From NCBI GenBank assembly GCA_023301395.1, contig JALZUY010000037.1, positions 1-6,502 on the forward strand: a DNA stretch of 6,502 bases, written 5' to 3'. Below the pieces are notes generated by a model, which searched no databases, had not been told where the DNA came from, and saw nothing but the letters and a program-made list of their open reading frames with translations. The position numbers and the translations under genes were made by a program. This DNA comes from Nonlabens sp. (GTDB taxonomy: Bacteria; Bacteroidota; Bacteroidia; Flavobacteriales; Flavobacteriaceae). This document shows positions 1 through 6,415 of this stretch, piece after piece (positions within the stretch are counted from its first letter, which is position 1; each line of letters opens with the position of its first letter).

Positions 1-1
1 G

Positions 2-94
2 ATCCATCATAGAGCACAACTAGGAGTCTATTTGCGTATTAGTGATAATAAAGTGCCTGCGAGCTACGTGCGCTCTGCAGATGAGATGTTGTAG
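2..94 (+). CDS. DinB/YfiT-like family protein, C-terminal end (partial)
   Basis: Only the last 30 codons are present, read in frame 2 and ending at a TAG at 92-94; the start lies before the window. The tail contains HHRAQLGVYLR, then VPASY and a final SADEML. This matches, from memory, the conserved end of DinB-family proteins, which typically read HHRGQL.VYLR, then VP..YG.SADE. In that family the His of HHR is one of three metal-binding histidines on a four-helix bundle. Members are small cytoplasmic proteins, many of unknown substrate, some acting as metal-dependent thiol transferases. The position of the ending within the motif suggests the protein is complete at its C-terminus. A terminator hairpin follows 26 bases after the stop. 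With only 30 residues the family call is good but not certain, and nothing can be said about substrate. Confidence 0.68.
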   Translation: MHHRAQLGVYLRISDNKVPASYVRSADEML

Positions 95-120
95 GTAGTA
101 AATTTATAGATATGAAAATG

Positions 121-148
121 AAAACGGCGATTGATATTGCTGTTTTTT
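121..148 (+). terminator. Rho-independent terminator, probably bidirectional
   Basis: AAAACGGCGAT (121-131) and ATTGCTGTTTT (136-146) pair along all 11 positions, allowing two G-U pairs, around the loop TGAT. The T run extends to 148, giving six T on the plus strand, which suits termination of the DinB-like gene ending at 94. Read on the minus strand the same hairpin ends in GTTTTCATTTTC, so it could also stop transcription from the kinase gene, which ends at 188. This is the usual arrangement between convergent genes. Confidence 0.7.
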
Positions 149-187
149 GTATCTAATAGCTCAATTTTATAATTGATTACTTTAAAT

Positions 188-2239
188 TCATTTCAAATCT
201 GACTTAATAGGAATTGTGAAATAGATAGAAGAGCCTTGGTCAGGAAAGCTGGTAACCCATAATTTACCTCCATTACTTTCAACCATCTCTTTAGAAAGAC
301 TTAGACCTAGACCTGTTCCTTTTTCATTATTGGTTCCATAAGTTGAATCTGTATTGTTTTTTTTAAACAGTTTATCTAAGGTTTCTAAATCCATTCCAAC
401 ACCATTATCTCTAACCTCAATTTGTAATTTGTCATCCTTTTCAATTAGTTTGATAAGAATTTCACCATTGTTATTTGTGAATTTAATTGCGTTGCTAATC
501 AAATTCCTCATTACAATATTTATATTGTTTTTATCACTATAACTAATTATGTTTTTAGGTATTGAATTTTTTATAAATATATTTTTTCCATCGGCAAAGG
601 GCGTTAACAGTAAGACCGTGTCTTCAACAGTTTTTTGAATATCAATATTTTGTTTTTTAACTTCTATTCCTGTCATTTGAGTTTTAGCCCAAATCAAAAG
701 ATTGTTCAGCATTCTAGAAATACCTTTGATTTCTTGTAATGCCTTAGGTAATATGTAATTAGATTCTTCTTTACTTAAGGAATTATCTAAATATAACTCC
801 ATAAGGGAATGAAAAGAACCTATTGGGCCTCTTAAATCGTGTGCTATAATTGAGAAAAGCCTATCCTTAGTTTTATTAGATTCAACTAACTCTGCATCAT
901 GTAGAATCAATGCATTTTGTTTTTCTTGTAATTCTCTTGTGTACTTCTTTTGAAGTCTATTAGCTCTGAATATCATTAGTAAAAACAACAAAACGACTAT
1001 TAAAGCAGCTATAGCTAGATATACATAGTTTTTCTGTTTTGCAATAGCCTTATTCTGTTCATCTATTAGTAACTCTTTTTGGTTTTCAAACTTCTTTTTA
1101 CTAAGTGCCACGCTCAGACCTGATTTAAATTTCTCCTTTGCGCTTTTCTCATAAAGTAATTGATAATCATTCAAGTATTCATATGCTTTCTTGTAATCAC
1201 CTTTTTCATGATATACGTCAGATAGAATAAAGTGAAATTTATTAACCGTTTCTGTGATATTTAATTCTTTTGAAATTTTTAATCCCTTTAAAGCATATGT
1301 CTCGGCAGTATTAAAATCTTTAAGCTTTAAATAAACGGTAGCTAAACTTTTATATACCGATGTGTAACCAGTACCGTAGTCTAATTCATTGCATAATTTT
1401 TCTGCTTTGTTAAGCCATTCCAGTGCTATTTGATAGTTATCCTTTCCTATAGCAATATCACCCTTTATCAAATAAGCATTTATTAACCACTCAGTACTAT
1501 CAAATTTTTCAAAGATTTCAATGCTCTTATCAATGTCTCTATCAGCTTCCACAAATCTTTCTTGAGCGATATAAACACCAACTATATTTAATACAATAGA
1601 GGCTTGTAGTTTTTCATTGTTATTGTCAAGACTATATTTTTTTGAAACTTCATAAAATTCTAATGCTGTATCATAATCTTTATTACTGTGATATAAGAGT
1701 GCGATATTATTGTTAAGTACGGTTATCATTTTTATATCATCACCATCTTTTACTACAGATAAAGCTTCTAAAAATTGTGTTAGTGCGCTAGCGTGATTTT
1801 CTTGATACCAATAATCCAACCCCATGTTATTTAACGCCTTAACTTTAGCTTCATTAAGTTTATATTTATTTGCGACTTCTAGGGCGTTCTTGTTGTATTC
1901 TAAAGCCTTATCCATTTCTCCTTTTGCAGAGTAATAATATCCATAGGTTGACAAAATTTTACTTTCGCCAATTCGATAGTTACTTGCAAGACTTAATTGA
2001 TAAGCTTCCTTTAATAAAATGACAGTACTATCTGGATTAGAATGAATATTATCAACAGCCAATTCGATCATTAAATCGATATACTTCGGGTTTTGAGGAC
2101 TAAAATTTTGATTTGATTTTAATTCAACAATTTGAGTAAGATTACTTTTTTTAGATTGTGCTTTGCTACTAGAAAAACATAATAGAGTCAATATAATTAA
2201 AAGGCAATAACAAGGTTTTGAAAAAACAGGATCTTTCAT
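188..2239 (-). CDS. TPR-containing membrane sensor histidine kinase
   Basis: This 683-residue protein should autophosphorylate on histidine and pass the phosphate to a response regulator. Residues 1-27 look like a type I signal peptide (hydrophobic stretch about 12-22, cleavage near SKA-Q). Residues about 46-375 are helical and contain about seven TPR repeats, with typical motifs such as NNMGLDYWYQENHASALTQF (138-157), placing a protein-binding sensor domain outside the cytoplasmic membrane. A single membrane helix follows at about 404-424 (YVYLAIAALIVVLLFLLMIF), then a charged helical linker to about 458 with no HAMP domain visible. The HisKA motif FSIIAHDLRGP carries the phospho-acceptor His467. 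The ATPase domain has an N box (N579, N583), a G1 box DNGVGMD (611-617) and a G2 box GTGLGL (641-646), so all catalytic motifs are intact. There is no receiver domain, and no response regulator gene is adjacent. The start is supported by the signal peptide beginning right after it and by an in-frame stop at 2272-2270. The signal sensed is unknown. Confidence 0.93.
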   Translation of the reverse strand: MKDPVFSKPCYCLLIILTLLCFSSSKAQSKKSNLTQIVELKSNQNFSPQNPKYIDLMIELAVDNIHSNPDSTVILLKEAYQLSLASNYRIGESKILSTYGYYYSAKGEMDKALEYNKNALEVANKYKLNEAKVKALNNMGLDYWYQENHASALTQFLEALSVVKDGDDIKMITVLNNNIALLYHSNKDYDTALEFYEVSKKYSLDNNNEKLQASIVLNIVGVYIAQERFVEADRDIDKSIEIFEKFDSTEWLINAYLIKGDIAIGKDNYQIALEWLNKAEKLCNELDYGTGYTSVYKSLATVYLKLKDFNTAETYALKGLKISKELNITETVNKFHFILSDVYHEKGDYKKAYEYLNDYQLLYEKSAKEKFKSGLSVALSKKKFENQKELLIDEQNKAIAKQKNYVYLAIAALIVVLLFLLMIFRANRLQKKYTRELQEKQNALILHDAELVESNKTKDRLFSIIAHDLRGPIGSFHSLMELYLDNSLSKEESNYILPKALQEIKGISRMLNNLLIWAKTQMTGIEVKKQNIDIQKTVEDTVLLLTPFADGKNIFIKNSIPKNIISYSDKNNINIVMRNLISNAIKFTNNNGEILIKLIEKDDKLQIEVRDNGVGMDLETLDKLFKKNNTDSTYGTNNEKGTGLGLSLSKEMVESNGGKLWVTSFPDQGSSIYFTIPIKSDLK

Positions 2240-2241
2240 AT

Positions 2242-2249
2242 CAAAGTAA
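2242..2249 (-). promoter_or_regulatory. Weak -7-like motif next to the kinase start
   Basis: On the minus strand TTACTTTG lies two bases before the kinase ATG. It differs from the Bacteroidota -7 consensus TAnnTTTG at one position, and no convincing TTG or TTTG is found at the right distance upstream. If real, transcription would begin at or next to the ATG. In AT-rich DNA a seven-of-eight match can arise by chance. Confidence 0.2.
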
Positions 2250-2468
2250 GATATATTGTAAAGTATATATTATCGAATATTCCTTATTATTTAACTATTA
2301 TATTCGACAAACAACACTAAATTCATATGATTTAGGCTACATTTTTAACATGTATTGTAATAGTATACTTATAGATTGCTAGGAAATAAATGACTTAGAG
2401 AGTTTATTTAATTCTTGTTTTTAGATCAAGGTTTTTGAATTATAATTTAATCTTAGATTTCAAACTAC

Positions 2469-2482
2469 GCTTTTGCGAAAGC
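2469..2482. repeat. Short palindrome, possible dispersed repeat or weak terminator
   Basis: GCTTT (2469-2473) and AAAGC (2478-2482) pair around TGCG. It is one base away from the perfect palindrome GCTTTCGCGAAAGC and stands out as GC-rich within very AT-rich DNA. On the minus strand it lies about 57 bases after the channel stop codon, but it is followed by GTAGTTTG rather than a T run, so termination is doubtful. It may be one copy of a short palindrome spread through the genome; this cannot be tested within the window. Confidence 0.4.
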
Positions 2483-2538
2483 AGTAAAAATATAAATTCA
2501 TGTTATCAATAAATAAGGTTAGTATAGCCTCAAGAATG

Positions 2539-3792
2539 TTATACCATTACCGATTTTAAATCCTTGAAACTTGAATTACTAGGTAATTCAAAGATTTCCA
2601 AATTAAAATATGGAACTGCTGCAATAACATGGTCAAAGATGTCAGCCATGATGTATTCATAGTTTTCCCAGCGTTTATCACTACTAAATGCATAAATCTC
2701 GATAGGCAATCCTTCACTAGTAGGTGCTAACTGTCGTACCATAATCATCATGTCTTTATTAGTAGCAGAATGATTCTCAATATACGTCTCTACATATTTT
2801 CTAAACACACCTATGTTTGTCAAATTACGACCATTGATTAATAATTCTTTATTAGAATATTGATGTTTATTAAAGGATTCAATATCGTTTTGACGAGTTT
2901 CTAGATAAGCACTTATTAAATTGATTTCCTTTAATTTAGTTACTTCATCTTGAGATAAATAACTAATACTATCTAATTTAATACTTAATGATCTTTTAAT
3001 ACGTCTACCATCAGAATTCTCCATACCACGCCAGTTTTTGAAAGAGTCAGAGATGAGTGCATAAGTAGGAATAGTGGTTATGGTTTTATCAAAATTTTGC
3101 ACCTTAACCGTTGATAGGTTTATTTCAGTCACATCACCATCAGCGCCATATTTTTCAAAGGTGATCCAGTCACCTATGCGCACCATATCATTTATAGAAA
3201 CCTGGATACTTGCGACAAAACCTAAAATAGTATCTCTAAATACCAATATAATCACTGCCGATGCAGCTCCCAAAGTCGTTAAAAACTTTATGAACTCCAC
3301 GCCAGTCATGATCGCAAACGCTGATAAAATCCCAATCACCCAAGCCACAATCATGACTACTTGTGTGTAACTATCTATAGGTTTGTCTTTTAAAGGTGGT
3401 AAGGTTTTAAAGTAATCTTTGAGTGTGTTGAGTAAACTACGTGCAATCCAAAGAATTAATATGATAGTAAACACTTGAAGTGATTTCACGACTAGGTTTT
3501 GTACATAAGGAAAATCAACTAAGATTATAGGAATGAATTCAAGAACTATAATCAATGGAATTACATGCGCTATATTATGAGGCAACTTATTACGGACTAA
3601 TAAATCATCAAAGTTGGTTCTCGTCTTGCTAGCAAATTTTGAGAATAAATTAATAATGATTTTTTTAATGATCCAGCTCATCGCTACAGCCACGATTAAC
3701 AGTACAAAGATCAACACGATCACATTAAAATAGAGCGCCGTTTTTACAGACATTCCTGATTCTACTAGATAATCATAAAGAATATGTTCCAT
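2539..3792 (-). CDS. ybdG: YbdG/MscM-type mechanosensitive ion channel
   Basis: This 417-residue inner-membrane protein belongs to the MscS superfamily and closely resembles E. coli YbdG, which has nearly the same length and underlies the miniconductance MscM activity. Such channels open under membrane tension and release solutes during hypo-osmotic shock. Five hydrophobic segments are visible at about 20-48, 76-94, 102-122, 143-165 and 167-198. The last contains the pore helix pattern LGAASAVIILVFRDTILGF (174-192). The beta domain follows, with the motifs MVRIGDWITFEKYGADG (203-219) and TVKVQNFDKTITTIPT (228-243). The stretch SDSFKNWRGM (248-257), GGRRIKRS-like DGRRIKRS (261-268), MVRQLAP (351-357) and ADIFDHV (383-389) are also YbdG hallmarks, so the assignment is to that subfamily and not to classical MscS. 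No frameshift or truncation is seen. The gene is divergent from the oxidase gene, with 195 bases between starts. The ATG has no Shine-Dalgarno sequence and a -7 motif almost touching it. Confidence 0.93.
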   Translation of the reverse strand: MEHILYDYLVESGMSVKTALYFNVIVLIFVLLIVAVAMSWIIKKIIINLFSKFASKTRTNFDDLLVRNKLPHNIAHVIPLIIVLEFIPIILVDFPYVQNLVVKSLQVFTIILILWIARSLLNTLKDYFKTLPPLKDKPIDSYTQVVMIVAWVIGILSAFAIMTGVEFIKFLTTLGAASAVIILVFRDTILGFVASIQVSINDMVRIGDWITFEKYGADGDVTEINLSTVKVQNFDKTITTIPTYALISDSFKNWRGMENSDGRRIKRSLSIKLDSISYLSQDEVTKLKEINLISAYLETRQNDIESFNKHQYSNKELLINGRNLTNIGVFRKYVETYIENHSATNKDMMIMVRQLAPTSEGLPIEIYAFSSDKRWENYEYIMADIFDHVIAAVPYFNLEIFELPSNSSFKDLKSVMV

Positions 3793-3796
3793 GTTA

Positions 3797-3804
3797 CAAA
3801 ATTA
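3797..3804 (-). promoter_or_regulatory. -7 promoter element of the channel gene
   Basis: On the minus strand TAATTTTG is a perfect match to the Bacteroidota -7 consensus TAnnTTTG. It ends four bases before the channel ATG at 3792, so transcription would begin at about the first base of the start codon, giving a leaderless or nearly leaderless mRNA. No good TTTG is seen 17 to 21 bases upstream, so the -33 element is weak or missing. Alternatively this is a chance match and the true promoter lies further upstream. Confidence 0.35.
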
Positions 3805-3889
3805 GGCATCGCTGGTGGGATGATAATAGTAATTGGAATTTATTTTTTAATACAATCTCAAAGCAACACAATATCTCATCGAGTAAATC

Positions 3890-3903
3890 AGGTATTAATA
3901 CCT
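3890..3903. promoter_or_regulatory. Candidate operator: 14-base perfect palindrome
   Basis: AGGTATTAATACCT is perfectly self-complementary over 14 bases. It ends one base before the proposed -33 element of the oxidase promoter (3905-3908). It also lies about 90 bases upstream of the channel promoter on the other strand. A palindrome of this length in this place is what a dimeric regulator would bind, either as an activator site just upstream of the polymerase or as a repressor site. No regulator gene is in the window, so the protein is unknown. Confidence 0.45.
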
Positions 3904-3904
3904 A

Positions 3905-3935
3905 TTTCAATAGCATAACTGAACGAGTAATTTTG
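3905..3935 (+). promoter_or_regulatory. Bacteroidota-type promoter of the oxidase gene
   Basis: TTTC at 3905-3908 (one mismatch to the -33 element TTTG) is followed by a 19-base spacer and TAATTTTG at 3928-3935, a perfect TAnnTTTG -7 element. The spacing fits the primary sigma factor of this phylum. Transcription would begin near 3939-3942, giving a leader of about 47 bases before the ATG at 3988. Confidence 0.55.
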
Positions 3936-3987
3936 ATTCAAATAATAATGATGTGAGTAATAATAGTCCATCTTAAATTATACAATC

Positions 3988-6111
3988 ATGAGTTACTTAT
4001 CTTTTAAACCTGGCAAAAAATCTATAAAACCCAATTTATTAAAAAGTGCATCTATAGAACCTAATGGCTCTATAAAAAAAGCATTTTCGCAGTGGATTAT
4101 AGATAACTATGGTGATGATTATATCAACACATTAAACGATCAACGCTCTAGGGTTGATGAAAAACAATTTAAAAGTACTTTTTTAAATGTTGCAGGAAAT
4201 GCTGATATTCCTACTGTAGGGATTATAGGTGGTGGCTTTGCAGGATTGTATTCTGGTTTGATTTTACAATCTCTTGGGATTGAATGTGAGGTTTTTGAAG
4301 CGTCTGATAGAGTAGGAGGCAGAATCATCACTTGGTACTCTAAGGATTATGATAAAAACGATGTAAATAAATCTGGATTATATGGAGAAGTTGGAGGAAT
4401 GCGTATCCCACAATTCTCTGAGGATATGTTACCAGTGCAGCATCTAGCTTTATCAATTAATGCTGTATTGAAAAGAAACAACCTAGAAGACCAACTCGTA
4501 AAATGGCGTAAATTTTATTACAACTCAGACGTACAGCGATTGAGGTATAATAATATGGATGCACCTATTGAGGCGCAAGAAGCTGGATTAAATGCGCTCA
4601 ACTTTGGAGTAAATAAAGGTGGCGATATTCCAATGGTTTGGATTACAGAATGTAAAGATTCACACGGTAATACCTATTTACCTATTAACATGGTTCTCGA
4701 TAAAGTAAATGAACGTTTTATAGCGGCCATTAAAAGATCATTTGCTGAAGGTTTTAAACTCCTTAGTAATTTTGATAATCACTCTATGTGGTCCTATTTA
4801 ACTAATGTGTTCACACTAGAACAATTAGGTGAGTACTACAATCCAGAAATGGGTAAAAAGACCGATAATTTATCATACAACATCGCCAGTTATCTAGAAA
4901 CCTTAAATGCAGGAACCGGTATGTATTCAGTTTCTTTTGTAGAAATGGTTATTGCGGTTTATGATTGGGATGGAAGTAAAAACTCTTATGATCCTATAGA
5001 TCCTGATGTATATATGGTTACAGGAGATAATGGTATGCAACATTTTCCAGATGCCTGTAGAGCCGTTCTAGATCTTAAAGATGGTGTTTTAGAAGAAGAT
5101 GGATTGCGCGCACAACAATTAATAGGAATGATAAAAGGTACTAATGGTAAACTAGGCTATTCACCAGATAACCTTACTGATGCGGCACATGCACCATCTA
5201 CGGTACCACCAGCAGAAGCTATTCCACCAATAGAAGGAAACCCATCGCAGGTTAAAAAACGGGTTCATATGAATCATAAGGTTACTAACGTTGTGTATGA
5301 TGCCACATCCTTCAATGGGTATGGTGGTATGAATATCAACCTAGAAGTAACTAATGATGGAAAAATAAAGCAAATAGAAAAAAAATATCCTTATGTAATC
5401 AGTACGTTACCTAATGGAGCTTATTTAAACGGTGATTTAAAAACCAACTTCTTTGATAATTTGTCGTTTGCTAAAACTAGAGCTATTAGAGAATCTAATT
5501 ATATGTCTTCTTTTAAAGCTTTTATCACTTTTAAAGAACAATTCTGGGCAACATTAGGTAAAAGACAATCCAAAGGACTAGGAGTAGGCGTGTCTGACCG
5601 TTCTAACCGACAGATCGTATATCCATCATACGGGTATGAAGCACAAGGCGGCGTTTTACAAGTCTACTGCTGGGCACAAGATGCTGACCGTATGGGTGCA
5701 ATGACAGATGAAGAACGTGTAAACGAATGTCTTAAAGGAATCGCTTACCTATATCCTGAAGTAACGATAGACGATGTTTTTGCAGGTTATGAGCCAGAAG
5801 TAACGACCAAAACTTGGTTTTGGAACAACCATGCAAACGGTGCTGCATTTGCCTTATTTGCACCTGGCCAATTCAATAATCTATATCCTACCTTATTAAC
5901 ACCAGAATTTAACGGGCATTTAAATCTGGCCGGAGAATGTTGCTCTGTACATCATGGATGGATAGTAGGAGCTTTAGATAGTGCTTATAACGCTGTGACT
6001 AACATCTTAAAACACGCTGGAGCCACAGAACAATTAGAACAACTAGAAAAAACTTGGGGTGGATTATCTACTCCAGATATTGCGCCTACTAGAAAGAAGA
6101 TGCTAGTTTAA
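3988..6111 (+). CDS. FAD-dependent L-amino acid oxidase-like enzyme (flavin amine oxidase family)
   Basis: This 707-residue flavoprotein probably oxidises the amino group of an L-amino acid, giving a keto acid, ammonia and hydrogen peroxide. The FAD-binding Rossmann motif VGIIGGGFAGLYSG is at 77-90, with the ribose-binding Glu104 in VFEASDRVGGR (102-112). GGMRIP (136-141) places Arg139 where L-amino acid oxidases hold the substrate carboxylate, which favours an amino acid over a simple amine as substrate. Lys510 in FKAFITF (509-515) matches the conserved active-site Lys of the family. The C-terminal FAD motif is LNLAGE (645-650), followed by HHGWIVGALDSAYNA (655-669), close to the HGWI.S....G pattern of amino acid oxidases. 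There is no signal peptide, so the enzyme is probably cytoplasmic, unlike secreted antibacterial members. Length is greater than snake-venom-type oxidases, partly through an N-terminal extension of about 75 residues and a Pro-rich loop (about 402-420). Start: first ATG after an in-frame stop at 3964, with no Shine-Dalgarno site. It is a single-gene unit. A tryptophan 2-monooxygenase-like activity (amide product) remains possible; the substrate cannot be read from sequence. Confidence 0.8.
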   Translation: MSYLSFKPGKKSIKPNLLKSASIEPNGSIKKAFSQWIIDNYGDDYINTLNDQRSRVDEKQFKSTFLNVAGNADIPTVGIIGGGFAGLYSGLILQSLGIECEVFEASDRVGGRIITWYSKDYDKNDVNKSGLYGEVGGMRIPQFSEDMLPVQHLALSINAVLKRNNLEDQLVKWRKFYYNSDVQRLRYNNMDAPIEAQEAGLNALNFGVNKGGDIPMVWITECKDSHGNTYLPINMVLDKVNERFIAAIKRSFAEGFKLLSNFDNHSMWSYLTNVFTLEQLGEYYNPEMGKKTDNLSYNIASYLETLNAGTGMYSVSFVEMVIAVYDWDGSKNSYDPIDPDVYMVTGDNGMQHFPDACRAVLDLKDGVLEEDGLRAQQLIGMIKGTNGKLGYSPDNLTDAAHAPSTVPPAEAIPPIEGNPSQVKKRVHMNHKVTNVVYDATSFNGYGGMNINLEVTNDGKIKQIEKKYPYVISTLPNGAYLNGDLKTNFFDNLSFAKTRAIRESNYMSSFKAFITFKEQFWATLGKRQSKGLGVGVSDRSNRQIVYPSYGYEAQGGVLQVYCWAQDADRMGAMTDEERVNECLKGIAYLYPEVTIDDVFAGYEPEVTTKTWFWNNHANGAAFALFAPGQFNNLYPTLLTPEFNGHLNLAGECCSVHHGWIVGALDSAYNAVTNILKHAGATEQLEQLEKTWGGLSTPDIAPTRKKMLV

Positions 6112-6144
6112 AGAGAAGTGAGATAAGCCTTGTTATGTAATTAC

Positions 6145-6166
6145 GCTTTCTCACTTTGAGAAGAGC
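6145..6166 (+). terminator. Possible terminator hairpin after the oxidase gene
   Basis: GCTTTCTC (6145-6152) pairs with GAGAAGAGC (6158-6166) over eight base pairs with one bulged G at 6163, around the loop ACTTT. It begins 33 bases after the oxidase stop codon. No T run follows, so it may be a processing or mRNA-protecting stem and not a true intrinsic terminator. Confidence 0.3.
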
Positions 6167-6229
6167 TTCAAGACGAATCCTTGGCTTTGATAAATATTTT
6201 AAAATCTCAAGTAAATTATTAAAACAAAA

Positions 6230-6260
6230 TAGGGAAGTGGTGTATTTATAAACTTCCCTA
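6230..6260. repeat. Perfect inverted repeat (9-base arms)
   Basis: TAGGGAAGT (6230-6238) and ACTTCCCTA (6252-6260) are exact complements separated by 13 bases. An A-rich stretch precedes the stem and AATT follows, but there is no T run. It could be the terminator of the oxidase transcript. It also shares CTTCCCTAA with the insertion-sequence end at 6386-6394 and 6404-6412, so it may be related to insertion-sequence termini. Confidence 0.5.
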
Positions 6261-6379
6261 ATTGTGAACCTTCCATATTTTAATTCATCCAGTTAAATAG
6301 GCTATTTATACGTATTGACTTTGGCATTTTAATGTATCAACTTTGAAAGTGATAATTCTTGAAGGAATTCTATTTACAT

Positions 6380-6415
6380 TGTAGGCTTCCCTAAAAATGT
6401 AGGCTTCCCTAAAAA
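6380..6415. repeat. Tandem duplication of the insertion-sequence terminus
   Basis: TGTAGGCTTCCCTAAAAA occurs twice back to back without mismatch, at 6380-6397 and 6398-6415. Only the second copy continues into the rest of the presumed terminal inverted repeat, CAGGACAGTT. The first copy is therefore an extra outer end. See the findings for possible origins. Confidence 0.9.

Larger units (their letters stand above)
2240..2538. other. Intergenic region between kinase and channel genes
   Basis: No coding frame of note is present on either strand: the longest ATG-started frames are about 10 to 20 codons and resemble nothing known. There is no tRNA-like structure and no T-run terminator for the channel gene that ends at 2539. 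The region holds one short palindrome at 2469-2482 and a weak AT-only inverted repeat at 2384-2409. Its length suggests that the kinase has its own promoter and is not in an operon with the channel gene, although both point the same way. Confidence 0.6.
6112..6397. other. Intergenic region between oxidase gene and insertion sequence
   Basis: No coding frame of note is present on either strand. The region contains two hairpins (6145-6166 and 6230-6260), a 15-base odd palindrome TAAATAGGCTATTTA (6294-6308), and the outer copy of the duplicated insertion-sequence end (6380-6397). A weak promoter-like pair, TTG at 6315-6317 and CAACTTTG at 6338-6345, points toward the insertion sequence. Confidence 0.6.

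Noticed and set aside
161..176. TCAATT-TTAT-AATTGA hairpin between the DinB-like and kinase genes
   Set aside because: Six A/T-rich pairs give a weak stem with no T run; the neighbouring hairpin at 121-148 explains termination better.
354..542. Plus-strand open frame of 62 codons
   Set aside because: It lies entirely antisense to the ATPase domain of the kinase gene, whose motifs are intact, and its product is low-complexity with no recognisable family.
2384..2409. AAATAAA and TTTATTT inverted repeat
   Set aside because: Only A/T pairs with a long loop, expected by chance in this composition.
3074..3370. Plus-strand open frame of 98 codons
   Set aside because: It is antisense to the conserved pore and beta-domain region of the channel gene and has no promoter or recognisable domain.
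188..3792. Kinase and channel genes as one operon
   Set aside because: They face the same way, but the 300-base gap and the unrelated functions argue for separate transcription.
4140..4331. Minus-strand open frame of 63 codons
   Set aside because: It is antisense to the Rossmann FAD-binding region of the oxidase gene and looks like a shadow of it.
6294..6308. Odd palindrome TAAATAGGCTATTTA
   Set aside because: Seven-base arms around a single base, mostly A/T and with no nearby promoter that it would control; too weak to call an operator.
6315..6345. Promoter-like pair TTG and CAACTTTG with a 20-base spacer pointing toward the insertion sequence
   Set aside because: The -7 element has a mismatch in its key first position and no gene follows before the insertion-sequence end; kept only as a note.
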